Assembly: GCA_949751835.1 (NCBI GenBank)
Contig: CATKHK010000028.1
Location: 124,001 to 188,000 of the forward strand
Origin: Blepharisma japonicum
Lineage: Eukaryota > Ciliophora > Heterotrichea > Heterotrichida > Blepharismidae
DNA: 64,000 nt
Direction of reading: 5' to 3'
The notes beneath the pieces were generated by a model, which saw only the letters and a list, made by a program, of their open reading frames with translations, searched no databases and was not told the origin of the DNA. Positions 21,602 to 30,983 of the stretch are shown piece after piece. How positions within the stretch are numbered: position 1 is the first letter of the stretch; every line of letters begins with the position of its first letter. The translations under genes were made by a program, and so were the position numbers.

Positions 21602-22496
21602 ATATATTGATCCTAAATATTTCAATTGCAACAAAGCTAATTTCTATATGATCAACCTGATGGTATTTTTTGTTTATGTGCTAGGAATATTCATTTAAGG
21701 AGGAATATTTTTTGATGTTTACTATCCTTTGATTAGAAGAAACTATAAAGAAGCTACATGCATAGTTTCTGGTGTCATATCTTTTACATTACTGATACTA
21801 ATATGCACCATTATCACAGCTATGCCTTAAACATCGATATAAATAACTCAAATGTATAGAGGTTATGGATGTGTATCAGATTCTGCAGATATGATCATAT
21901 CAAATCCATATATGGACACTTACTATCCTTATTTGTATACTCCTTGTGATGATAGCTATTATGTTAATCCTTCCGACAACTGCCTTGACGCTCAGTTATT
22001 TTTACATCTGTGAATATGTAAAAATGCATCATCTGCATTTTTGAGTGCAGGCGCTTCTTTTATCTGCAAATGGTGATTGACAAAGATGGAGAAACCAACC
22101 CAGCAAAATCCGAAATATTACTTATCCAGGATACGGAAATTCTTGAATTGAGATTCTCTTTAAGGATGATATTTATATTCCAACTGATAATTACAATGCT
22201 TTGCGAGTGATTCCTTTTGGCTTTTTAACTATTATTCCTTTAATTATTGTAGCTTGGGTTGACTTTGGAATTTATTGTTGTGGGTATTCAGCAGAATTTA
22301 AACAACTTTTTACTGATTGATATTGAAAATATATAAAATGCAAAAAAGCAAAGAAACCATATGTGCACTATGAAGGTGTTAAAATTGAATTGGACAAAAA
22401 ATTTCAACGATTGCATTTCTGATGACCATCACAAAAGGCAAGCATGCTGCAAAATTTCCAAAATCATTAATTAAAAAAACAGTAAGTTGCTTTTAA
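21602..22496 (+). pseudogene. Two-TM family, member D2, decayed full-length copy
   Basis: This aligns with D1 from start to stop (shared flank AATTTTAAATTAGCAATT and shared end AGTAAGTTGCTTTTAATCTG). The start ATG is ATA, the TM1 region has frameshifts (CATTTAAGGAGG in place of CATTTGAGCAGG), there is a 1-nt loss near 21781, an insertion at 21850 and a short deletion at CAAATGGTGATTGACAAAG. It cannot encode a full protein. Confidence 0.88.
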
Positions 22497-22631
22497 TCTG
22501 CTTAAATTATAAATCGATAAATATTTTTCTATTAGTGTATATCTATTAGGATGTCAACTTGTAGAACACTTGGCTCCATATTTTATATAAAAAACAAAAG
22601 CAATTGGGATGGCAATACACCAAAAAATATA

Positions 22632-22675
22632 TATACTCTCTCAGCACAAACAACAATGTGTGCTGTGGGAGTATA
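22632..22675. repeat. Small hairpin inserted in the E2 upstream flank
   Basis: TATACTCTCTCAGCACA and TGTGCTGTGGGAGTATA form an imperfect 17-bp inverted repeat around a short loop (AACAACAATG). In the paralogous flank of E1 (18750-18780) the neighbouring sequence AAAAAATATTTATATATAC runs directly into AATTTTATTC, so the hairpin is an insertion in one copy. Confidence 0.65.
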
Positions 22676-22792
22676 AACAATTTTTACTTTTTATAAAAAA
22701 GAAACTGAAACGAAGCTAAAAGAATTATTATTAAAAACCTAAATAAAATTAATTTTTAAGAATATGAAAAATTATTTTACTAAATTTAATAA

Positions 22793-23692
22793 ATGTGTAT
22801 ACCTATAGCTTGTAAACGCAACAGAAAATCCTGATTTTGGATTAATGCAATTGTATTTTCCCTCTATATGATAGGCATATGTGTTTGAGTAGGACTTCTC
22901 TTTATAATTTACTATCCTTTGATGAAAAGAGATTACAAAGAAGCTTCATGTACAATTACTGATTTAACTTCTTTTACTATATCTGCTACTTATTTGGTAA
23001 CTTACCACAGTTATGGTCTAGACATTTATATAAACAATAAAACGTACAGAGCTTATGGTTGCATATCAGGCTCTTCAGAAATGATGATATCAGAAACAGT
23101 TATGAGTATGTATTACCCTTATATGTATATTCCATGTGATAATAGTGATTATATTAGCCCTGCTAATAGCTGTTTAGATGATCAGCTATTTTTACCCTTA
23201 TGAGCATGTAAAAATTCATCATATGCATATTTGACTGTCGGGTCTACTTTAAACTGCAAGTGATGGCTAGCTGATAAAGATGGAGAAACTGATCCAGCAA
23301 AATCAAAAGGCATCACATACCCTGCCTATGATAACTCTTGAATTGAGGTTCTTTTCAAAGATGAGATCTATATTCCACCTGATGATTATAATGCTATGTG
23401 AGCAATTCCTTTTGCTCTTACAGTATGTGTCCCTTTGATTATAATAGTTTGGATTAATTGTGGAATTTATTGTTGTGGATATTCAGGAGAATTCAGACTG
23501 CTTTTCAGGTATTGAGAAGCAAAATATATAAAATGCAAAAGAGCAAAAAAGCCATATGGATATTATGAAATTAATAATGTTGAGATGGATAAAAAAGTTT
23601 CAACAATTGCATTCCTTATGGCGCTAACGAAAGGCAAATACGCTTCAAAATTTCCAAAATCATTAGTCACGAAAACAGCAAATTACTTATAG
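22793..23692 (+). CDS. Two-TM Cys-rich protein family, member E2
   Basis: This 299-aa member starts MCIPIACKRNRKSWFW and ends at TAG. TM1 ends LLFIIYYPLMKRDYKEASC. Ectodomain cysteines are in AYGC, YIPCDN, NSCLDDQLF, LWAC and CKWW. TM2 is followed by GIYCCGY and a tail with KYIKCKRAKKP and KFPKSLVTKTANYL. Trp is TGA at CV-less sites such as KS-W-FW, CV-W-VG, PL-W-AC, KW-W-LA, NS-W-IEV and AM-W-AIP. The second half is more like C-type members than the first half, consistent with a mosaic. It is the last gene of the array, followed 99 nt later by the stop of a convergent EF-hand gene. Confidence 0.85.
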
Positions 23693-23791
23693 TTCGCTTA
23701 AATTATTATTTTAATATTATTTATTCCTAAAATTGAGCCAATCAATGCTCTATATCAAAATAATTCATTCTTCATATTTATAAAATTAAAA

Positions 23792-24493
23792 TTACAGAGG
23801 TAAGCACCTTGATTTTGATTTTTTAATAACAACTTGTCTATTACTATGAGCGACTCTTTCCATATCAATTCCTAGCCACTTTACAACTCGATTATCATTC
23901 ATAACCATCCTCTTATAAGAATTTTTATCAATATACTTCCCGTTCTCATCCTCATGGCACATTTCTGTTTTTATTAAGCTGTCAATAATTTGTGAGATTT
24001 GCTCCTGACTTAATTGAAAAGAATTCACATGAGAAATTGCAGAAACTAATAATTCTTTAATATCGCTAATATAAACTTTATCATCCTCTTTTACATTGTA
24101 CATTCTGAACGAAGCTTCAACCTGGTCTCTGTATTTTGATGCTAAAACAGAAGAAGCTGTTCCCTGAGATGTTCGAGGAGTTTCATGAGTCTTTGAAATA
24201 AATGTGCTTAACGCTAATAAAAACTCTCGAAAATTTATCACTCTGTCTCCATTAGCATCAAATAATCGAAAAGCTCTGTCAGAAATAAGAGGTGAAACAG
24301 GCAATTTTAAACCTAGGCAAAATTCAGAGAAATCAATTACGCCATCATCAACTTCTGATTTAGAAATTTCATAAAATCGTTTGTAGAGCATTTCAACTTC
24401 TTCCATTGTAAATAATGTTTGGCGTGAAAATTCTTGGACTTCTGATTGACGAAGCCTAGGGATTTTGCTCGTCTTACTAGGTGCTGAACCCAT
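23792..24493 (-). CDS. N-myristoylated EF-hand protein, calcineurin B-like
   Basis: This 233-aa protein starts MGSAPSK, a strong N-myristoylation signal. Four EF-hand-like helix-loop-helix units are arranged as in calcineurin B/CIB/CBL proteins. The second unit has a canonical loop (DANGDRVINFREF). The others are degenerate (KSEVDDGVIDFSEF; KEDDKVYISDIKEL; DENGKYIDKNSY). A linker at about residues 105-120 is Ser/Thr-rich. Such proteins act as calcium sensors on membranes or as regulatory subunits for phosphatases, kinases or exchangers. No partner is evident from context. Convergent with the two-TM array. Confidence 0.88.
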   Translation of the reverse strand: MGSAPSKTSKIPRLRQSEVQEFSRQTLFTMEEVEMLYKRFYEISKSEVDDGVIDFSEFCLGLKLPVSPLISDRAFRLFDANGDRVINFREFLLALSTFISKTHETPRTSQGTASSVLASKYRDQVEASFRMYNVKEDDKVYISDIKELLVSAISHVNSFQLSQEQISQIIDSLIKTEMCHEDENGKYIDKNSYKRMVMNDNRVVKWLGIDMERVAHSNRQVVIKKSKSRCLPL

Positions 24494-25047
24494 ATTTAAT
24501 AGAAAATTAATCTAAGTCCATCTAATTTATCTTTTTTAAGAAAATTATTTGATTCATTGCCAATAATTAAATCAAATTTATATTGCATTCATCTTTTGAG
24601 GGGCTAATGAGCAAGTCTTCTATATAAATACGATAGCTATGTTCTGAATTAGCCAGCATCAATTGAAAAAAGTGGACTTAGTTAAATTTATATAATATGA
24701 TCAAATAAAATAACTCTTATTTAATCTCAATTTTAATGTTTGTAGAAAAATCCTAGCGTATTTAATCTAATTAAATACCCTGGTAGGTTATATTTCTTTA
24801 TACTTGAAATCCATGTGCCTTAAGTATATAAATTTTTTTGAATTATATTTAAACAATATTGCTATAATTCATAGTTTCTATACATATAATATATTTTAAA
24901 ATAAAATCAATAAATTTTTTATTTTTCTAGAGGTAGGTTTACCTATTGAAAATCATATTTTGTAAAAATAGGCGAAAATAAATTGTGTATTGATATATTA
25001 TAAGCATTTAACTAAAGCCTAATAAAAAAGCCCTATAAATAATTAAT
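24494..25047. other. AT-rich intergenic spacer
   Basis: About 550 nt of AT-rich DNA contain no frame, tRNA-like box or repeat that I can support. It separates the EF-hand start from the 3' end of the first Mpv17-like gene. Confidence 0.5.
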
Positions 25048-25596
25048 CTATTTTTTTAAATTTGTCACATAAGACAAATAAGAGTTCCAAAAAAGTGCAA
25101 CAAAATTCACAAAAAGTACTTGGAAGTGCAAAGGAACAAAATTGAAATTGATAACCATCGCAAGTGGCCAAATTCTTCAGTTCATTTTAAGAGCTTCCCA
25201 GAAATCTTCTTTTATTTTTGTGACACCTGCGGATAAACCAGCGTTATTCATTAATGGGACAGCAGTAAAAAAGGAGCATATAACAAATGATGAGAAAAGA
25301 GTTTGGTCAAGAAAAACCTTTTTTGCCGTTGAAATCACACCTTTTTGAGGGAATAATACTGCAAGAAGTCCATACCAGTTATGAAGAATCGGACCGAGAT
25401 AAAATCCTCCAAATAAGCTGAGTTTTAGATATCTGGGGAAATCGAAATTTTGTATGAAAGGTCTATTATGAATTTTGCTTTCAATATATTGGCTTAAAAC
25501 ATCTCCTAACCCTACTGTGCAAAATGTTGAGATTGACTTAGTAAGCAATGGCCGAGCGTTCAGGTTTCGATTGTAAAAACTGAGAAATTTCGCCAT
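25048..25596 (-). CDS. Mpv17/PMP22 family membrane protein, copy 1
   Basis: This 182-aa protein is of normal length for the Mpv17/PMP22 family. Motifs are Y.R.L..RPLLTKSISTF near the N-terminus, GDVLSQYIE, the GP.LHNWYG motif (GPILHNWYGLL), LDQTLFSSFV and the C-terminal signature (NWRIWPLAMVINF, then FVNFVALFWNSYLSY). The TGA at 25174-25176 is the family's invariant Trp of NWxxWP; under the standard code the last 43 residues would be lost. Family members are four-helix proteins of the inner mitochondrial or peroxisomal membrane. A tandem paralog lies 54 nt upstream. Confidence 0.93.
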
Positions 25597-25650
25597 TTAC
25601 TTAAAATTATCAATTATATCGCATTAGGAATTAAATTATTTAATTTGAAC

Positions 25651-26202
25651 TTATTTTTTATAGTTCGATAAGTAGGATAAATAAGCGTTCCAAAATACAG
25701 CAACAAAGTTGACAAAGATTACCTGAGTATGGAGAGGAATAATTGAAAAATTAATCAACATCACTGGAGGCCAAACTTTCCAGTTTACAACAAGAGCTTC
25801 CCAGTAATCTTTTTTAATTTTCTCTTGAGCTTGTTGCAGAGTGCCACCATTAAATAAGGTTGCAGCTGTAAAGAAAGACCAAATGCACCAACTGCAAAAA
25901 AATGTTTGGTCAAGTGACAACTTCTTTATAGTTGACAAAGCACCAGGAGCTGGAAAAGTTTTCGCTAAAAACCCATACCAGCCATGCAGAAGTGGGGCCA
26001 AATAAAAGGCTCCATAGCAGCTCAGCTTAAAGCACCTTTTATAATCAAAATTCTGAAGGAATGATTTGCTTTGAAGCCTGCTTTCAATATATTGACTTAC
26101 AGCGTCACCAGCCCCTATGATGAAGAAGGTGGAAATTGACTTTGTTACCAAAGGACGTGTATTAAGGGCACGGTTATAGGCCGCGATAAGCTGGATTACC
26201 AT
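25651..26202 (-). CDS. Mpv17/PMP22 family membrane protein, copy 2
   Basis: This 183-aa tandem paralog of the preceding gene has the same motifs: RPLVTKSISTFF, GDAVSQYIE, LLHGWYGFL, LDQTFFCSW and NWKVWPPVMLINF...FVNFVAVFWNAYLSY. Here the Trp codons are TGG, which confirms the TGA readings in copy 1. Four hydrophobic helices are expected. Mitochondrial or peroxisomal membrane location is from family knowledge. Confidence 0.94.
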   Translation of the reverse strand: MVIQLIAAYNRALNTRPLVTKSISTFFIIGAGDAVSQYIESRLQSKSFLQNFDYKRCFKLSCYGAFYLAPLLHGWYGFLAKTFPAPGALSTIKKLSLDQTFFCSWCIWSFFTAATLFNGGTLQQAQEKIKKDYWEALVVNWKVWPPVMLINFSIIPLHTQVIFVNFVAVFWNAYLSYLSNYKK

Positions 26203-26289
26203 TTATATAGAAACTAATAGGACAAAGGATATTTATTCACCTTCAAGCTAAAAGACTCGCAAAGCTTAAAAATAGAAGACTTGCTTTAT

Positions 26290-27474
26290 TTAGACAAAGT
26301 GTTCCATTTCGTTATAATTTTTTAAGTATTCACTTGAATTACAATACTCAGGGTATACGCAGCTATCAAATTGAGAAATAATATAATCCTCAATATCTCT
26401 AAATAGCTCAAAATTCACAACTTCGTTGTTTTCTAACGAAAAAGTTATAGATGCTTTTATCCCTCTTACTATCGCCGCTGGCAATATTGATTGATTTTGG
26501 ATAAAATGATTATAAATTTCTTGTGCTCTAAGTGCTGTATTATTGATTTTAAAGACATTTATTGAAACTAATAAATTTAGATAATAAAGCCAAACATTGT
26601 TCTTTGACTTTATTATGAAACTTCTGAAGGCTTCATAGAGGTGGAAATTTTCAAGGACCATACGGGAATCTTTAAGATTCGGCAGAGGTATTATAGATCG
26701 CTTTGTACTTTCTTTATTAGTAATTAAGATAGTGACAAGCATGGTGAGCAAATTTCTTATTGGCATAATGCAGATATAAAAGACGTCTATTGTCATTCAA
26801 GGAAAAGTAAATCCTAGAGATCATATCAAAAGATATATAAGCAATTCAGTCTTCATAAGCCCAACATTACTTGCCTTTCTGATCCTCCAAATATAGACTA
26901 AATAGATAATTTCTTCACTGACAACATCAGTTAGCCACATATACATATAATAATATTTTAGCTTCCTTTTAAGGTCTCTGCTAAGGGAATCTGAATGATT
27001 ATATCCAAATTCAACTGAAAAAAGCACGATAAATATAGAGGATAAGGTAATAGTATAAATAATTATAACTTTTAAGTTCCAACGATCTGTAAGCCTTTCT
27101 TTTCTATTTAATAGCTTTTCATAATTACTTATATCGCCTGACCTGATTTGATAGATCAATCGTAGACGATATACTTTTAAGATGGTCGTGATATATAAAG
27201 CATGTCTGGATAAGCAGTAAATTACCATAATAGGAAAACCTATTGGCATATCTCTTTCTTCTCCCATAGTAAAAAGACATCCCATCAAAATAGATGAAAT
27301 TGTGTGTGTATAGCTTAATACAATTGATAGTAATAAAATCACTGGAGACTTTGCAAAGAGTTCCTGGTACTCCCTTCTTCTGTATACATAAACTCAAGCT
27401 ACTGAATATGCTAAGGATAATATAATAAACAGAATCGGCAATATGATCACAGTTGGCAAATATTTAGGTTCCAT
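26290..27474 (-). CDS. Seven-transmembrane receptor with C-terminal RGS domain
   Basis: This is a 394-aa protein when TGA is read as Trp (at 27394-27396, 26821-26823 and 26797-26799) and translation starts at ATG 27474. About seven hydrophobic helices occupy residues 5-250. Residues about 270-385 form an RGS domain: FHLYEAFRSFIIKSKNN, LNLLVSINVFK, AQEIYNHFI and FELFRDIEDYIISQF follow the RGS helix pattern. RGS proteins accelerate GTP hydrolysis by G-alpha subunits. A 7TM-RGS fusion is known from plants (AtRGS1) and several protists, where it may couple a ligand-sensing membrane part to G-protein shut-off. Ligand is unknown. Confidence is high for RGS, moderate for the exact helix count. Confidence 0.85.
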
Positions 27475-27681
27475 TATTGTCGAAAAATTGCAAAATAAGC
27501 AATTTTTTCGAAAATGGAACCAATTGATTTATAAGTTCAAATTGCAAAATAAATTTTATTTAAATAATGAATTTTATATTAAAATTAAGTTTTACTTATA
27601 TAAAAATTCTTTTGATTTAAAAGCTTCCCAAGAAATATTTCTATTAATGAAATTTGCATTAAAATGAAAAGATAAATAACA

Positions 27682-28806
27682 ATGGAAGAACAATTTGAGT
27701 AAATTCTATTTAGATTTGACGAAGAAATTACTGAAACTCATTTGAAAAAGTTCCAAGCATGCTCAACAAATTTTGTAGGCTCTAGAGGAAAATTTAATAA
27801 TTTCCTTTCAAATATTGTATTTGAAGAAGAGCCATCAGCTCCATGAAGGCCTCCAAAACCAACCCCTTTAGATAACTCAAAATCAAAAATACCAAACTCT
27901 TTATTTCATCAGGGTAATAATAGAACAAAATCACTTTTCAAAATTGAAATCCCTCAAAACAATAGTTTAAGTGATGGGAAGAATTTGAAAATTGAGAGCA
28001 AATCCTTAACTGCAAGAAGCGAATCTAATAAAGAATATGAAAATACAGTAAAAAATATAACTAAAAGGTATGTATTTCCAAAAGAAACTGAAATTAATGA
28101 AAAAATTAGTAAAAACCCGTTTACTGAGTTATTAAGCAGGAAAAAAGAAGCATTAATACCCAATAAGAAAGACGTAGGATTGATACAAAAGTTAACTGAG
28201 ATTGATAAGGCTGCAAAAATGCAGAAACCTCAAGAAAATTCATGACAAAAAGCATGCTTAGAAAATCCGGAAAGCAAAAATATAAACGAAAATGGAAATA
28301 GCGCTCCTAAAATTTCTCATAGATCCCATCACTCTGATTCTGATGTTTTTGCTAGAATTTTCAAATCAATTGATAGTATAAAATCTTCAGAGTTTTCAAT
28401 CCAAAAGCCAATCTTCAACCAGCAAGCAATTTTACCTTTCGAGCCTTTCTCTTCTTCAAAATCTATACTTATCCCAGGTATAAAAACTCATGAAAAATCA
28501 AAATTGGATACAAAAGCTCAAGAATTATTGTTGTCTAGATTATATCAAACTCCTAGAACTTGCAGAAGCGAAATGACATCTCCAACTATGACGAGCTCTT
28601 CTAAAAGATCACTCACAAATAATAATAGTCCAGAAGCAACCAGAATGAAAATTAAAGATGATGGGCGCAGACCTCCAATTAAGTTAAGAAATAACCATAA
28701 AAGCAGTGGAAATTTAACTGATAGAACTGCAAAGCCGCATTTAGAGTCAAAAATGAACAAAGCACCCAGAGTTAAGCAAAAATATTTGGACCTTAAAAAT
28801 AAATAG
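27682..28806 (+). CDS. Unknown basic, low-complexity protein with one 15-nt intron
   Basis: ATG GAA GAA CAA TTT GA is followed by the intron 27699-27713; exon 2 (27714-28806) continues the frame to TAG, giving 369 aa. Without splicing the gene stops after six codons. Two Trp are TGA (around 27844 and 28243). The protein is hydrophilic and rich in Ser, Lys, Asn and Pro, with no recognisable domain. Short motifs such as LLSRLYQTPRTCRSEMTSP and a basic C-terminus (RVKQKYLDLKNK) suggest a cytoskeletal or nuclear protein, but this is a guess. It is divergent from the 7TM-RGS gene with a 207-nt spacer. Confidence 0.75.
27699..27713 (+). other. 15-nt spliceosomal intron
   Basis: GTAAATTCTATTTAG. 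Its removal joins TTT-GA to ATTTGAC and restores a 369-codon frame that is otherwise stopped by TAA at the first intron bases. Confidence 0.85.
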
Positions 28807-29137
28807 AATATAAAATTGAAGTTTAAAAGCAATAATTAAGAGTGAATAAATAGTAAATTTAGCAATAAATATAGTAATTTAATGAAGTTGACACTTTACT
28901 TTCTCGGCTTAGGTGCTAAGAGTAATCTACTATTAAGCTTAAGTAATTTTCAAATTATATTAGAGAAGAAACCAATGATTTAGTAGTCTCAAATTTTCAC
29001 AAAACTATATTAAATGCTTTATATCTGCTTTAATATGATAAAATATTAATTGATTATCATTAAAAATCTATTGAATTAATTATAAATTAAGCAAAAAGTC
29101 TAAATGAGGCTTTGCCTTCCATTTATGTATAAACTTA
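28807..29137. other. Intergenic spacer
   Basis: This 331-nt AT-rich region holds a 33-codon ATG frame (28882-28983), too short to support. I see nothing else. Confidence 0.4.
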
Positions 29138-30028
29138 ATGAACATGGAAAATCTGATCAGAAACCCCTCCGAATTAATGAAAAATGCCCAAGGTGAGATG
29201 CGAAATTTGGAAGTAGAGCTTCAATATGGTCATATTGGTCGATATGAGCAAGATTTGATTCGAAATATCGATCCAAAAAATATCCATTTTACTATAGCTG
29301 GTGATTTATCGCTCAATCAAGTCTTGAAATTCATTGAAACAACAGGCTATTCCATCTCCGGATCCATGATTTCTTATTATTCATATGAAAAAGATATCTA
29401 TATCTTCGTAGGTCATTACCCTTTGACTCATGATGTGCCAATCTCTCAAAATAACCTAAGAAACCACACACTCAAATTGAAGTGCAGATATGTAAATCCA
29501 ACTGAAAATTCAAATGAAGAAGCTGGAATTGATGATGATGAAGCTTCAGAGAAAGGAGAGCAAGGCTCAAGACGCACAAAAGAAAGAAAAATTGGTTATA
29601 TCATTGAAAAGGTTGCAAGATGAAGAAATTTATATAATGGAACAATTAACTCCAGAGGAGAAACTGTTAGACTTACTCTGGAAGAAGCTGCAGTCCAAGT
29701 TGGAATTTCAAAAAAATCGCTCGATGATTATTTACTTCAGCTTAGATTTGGAAGAAAATTTGGGTTCAATTTTGAAGAGCATAAAGGCGATAAAGTAGGA
29801 TTATTAAGAGCCTATGTAAAAAAATTCAAACAAATTCAGTCAGAAGTTGCAAAGCTGGGGCCAGGGGATCAGCTTTCAAAAGAAAGTTTGGAACTGTTAA
29901 ACCAAAAAGGAACACTAGCTTGTAAAAGTCGCAAATGCTGTGTACCGCCTCCAGGAGTGCTGAAGCTTCCTATTCAAGCTCATGGACCTCAAGTTGACAA
30001 TGAGTTTTTGAAATATGTCAATCAATAG
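29138..30028 (+). CDS. Unknown protein with helix-turn-helix-like central motif
   Basis: The 296-aa frame includes one TGA-encoded Trp (29621-29623) and ends at TAG. The N-terminal half is acidic/mixed. Residues about 170-230 (VRLTLEEAAVQVGISKKSLDDY, then LRFGRKFGFNFEEHKGDKVG and LLRAYVKKF) have the periodicity of a helix-turn-helix and resemble a motif I recall from protist proteins of unknown role. The C-terminal part has a CKSRKCC cluster. DNA binding is possible but not shown. Start ATG 29138 has a second ATG two codons later. Confidence 0.75.
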
Positions 30029-30351
30029 AGTAATTATTTTATTTTATAAATAAGTTCAAAATATTCTAGAAGATGTACTTCAATATTGCATTAAAATATT
30101 TTTTTATGTAAATAATCAAAATAAATTGTGATGCGGAGGGAAAACATCTTAAAGTTAGCACAGTTTTAAGAATAATTATAATTTAATTTAGAGTAAAGAA
30201 AATTTGAATAATAACTATCAAAATCATTGTTTTTAATTTATGTGGGATTATTTTTATGTAAGTTTGAAAATTGTGTTTGTTCAGACAAATCTATAAAAAT
30301 GGCATTTTAAATATCAATTTAAGAGCTAATAATAATATCTTGCATTATACA
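30029..30351. other. Intergenic spacer
   Basis: This 323-nt AT-rich spacer holds nothing recognisable. The frame of the next gene is open upstream to about 30271 but without an ATG, so I treat this part as 5' leader. Confidence 0.4.
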
Positions 30352-30942
30352 ATGACAGAAGAGTGTGAACAAATAGATTTCTCAACAATGAAAAAGAAAA
30401 GAAAATCCAAACTGGCTCCTGCTAAAACAGATTCCATCCAGCTACAAAATGACATAAAATATAATGAAATGCTTAATCAAATTTTTTCCAATTTGAAAAC
30501 ACACAGAGGAGGCAGCTTAAAAACTGATAGCCAAAAGATAATTATTAAGGGGCCAGAAATACAAAAGATCGGGACAAAAAAGACAGCAATAGTTAATTTT
30601 CAAGAAATTTGTGATACGCTTAGAAGACCATCGGATCATGTGTCTGAATTTTTTTTCCAAGAATTTGGAAACGAAGGCAGCATTTCTCAAAATATGCTAA
30701 TAATGAAAGGAAGGTATAGTGAAAATCAAATTGAAGTGGTCCTAAAGAAATATATCACAGAATATGTTCTTTGTCAAATGTGTAGAAGTATGCAGACTAA
30801 TTTGATTAGGGATTCAAGCATAAGGACTTTTATGCTGAAATGCGAAAAATGTGAGTGCACAAGAAGTGTCCAGCCTTTACACAAATTTTACCATCATTCT
30901 CTTAAAGCGGATAGAAAGAAAGCAAAGATGGCGGAAAATTAA
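30352..30942 (+). CDS. EIF2S2: Translation initiation factor eIF2 subunit beta
   Basis: This 196-aa protein carries the conserved C-terminal eIF2-beta/eIF5 domain. The alpha/beta core includes FFFQEFGNEGS, MKGRYSENQIEVVLKKYI and EYVLCQMC. The zinc ribbon is CQMC...CEKC. It is part of the eIF2 heterotrimer that brings Met-tRNAi to the 40S subunit and contacts eIF5 and eIF2B. The N-terminal extension is short (about 100 aa) and has a single basic cluster (KKKRKSK) instead of the three lysine blocks of yeast and human. I start at ATG 30352 because upstream in-frame codons lack an ATG. Convergent with tRNase Z, 41 nt between stops. Confidence 0.93.
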   Translation: MTEECEQIDFSTMKKKRKSKLAPAKTDSIQLQNDIKYNEMLNQIFSNLKTHRGGSLKTDSQKIIIKGPEIQKIGTKKTAIVNFQEICDTLRRPSDHVSEFFFQEFGNEGSISQNMLIMKGRYSENQIEVVLKKYITEYVLCQMCRSMQTNLIRDSSIRTFMLKCEKCECTRSVQPLHKFYHHSLKADRKKAKMAEN

Positions 30943-30983
30943 TGCTAATAATATGTGTTTATATATTTTTCTTATAATTGTGT

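Larger units (their letters stand above)
19640..23692 (+). repeat. Segmental duplication unit 2 (A3 relic-C2-D2 relic-E2)
   Basis: This second copy of the A-C-D-E block parallels 15640-18990. Here C and E are intact and A and D are decayed, the reverse of unit 1. Central parts of C2 and E2 share near-identical stretches (for example GCCTATGATAACTCTTGAAT), suggesting gene conversion between neighbours. Confidence 0.75.

Noticed and set aside
28882-28983. 33-codon frame beginning MKLTLYFLGLGAK
   Set aside because: Too short and isolated; a hydrophobic start alone is not evidence in AT-rich DNA.
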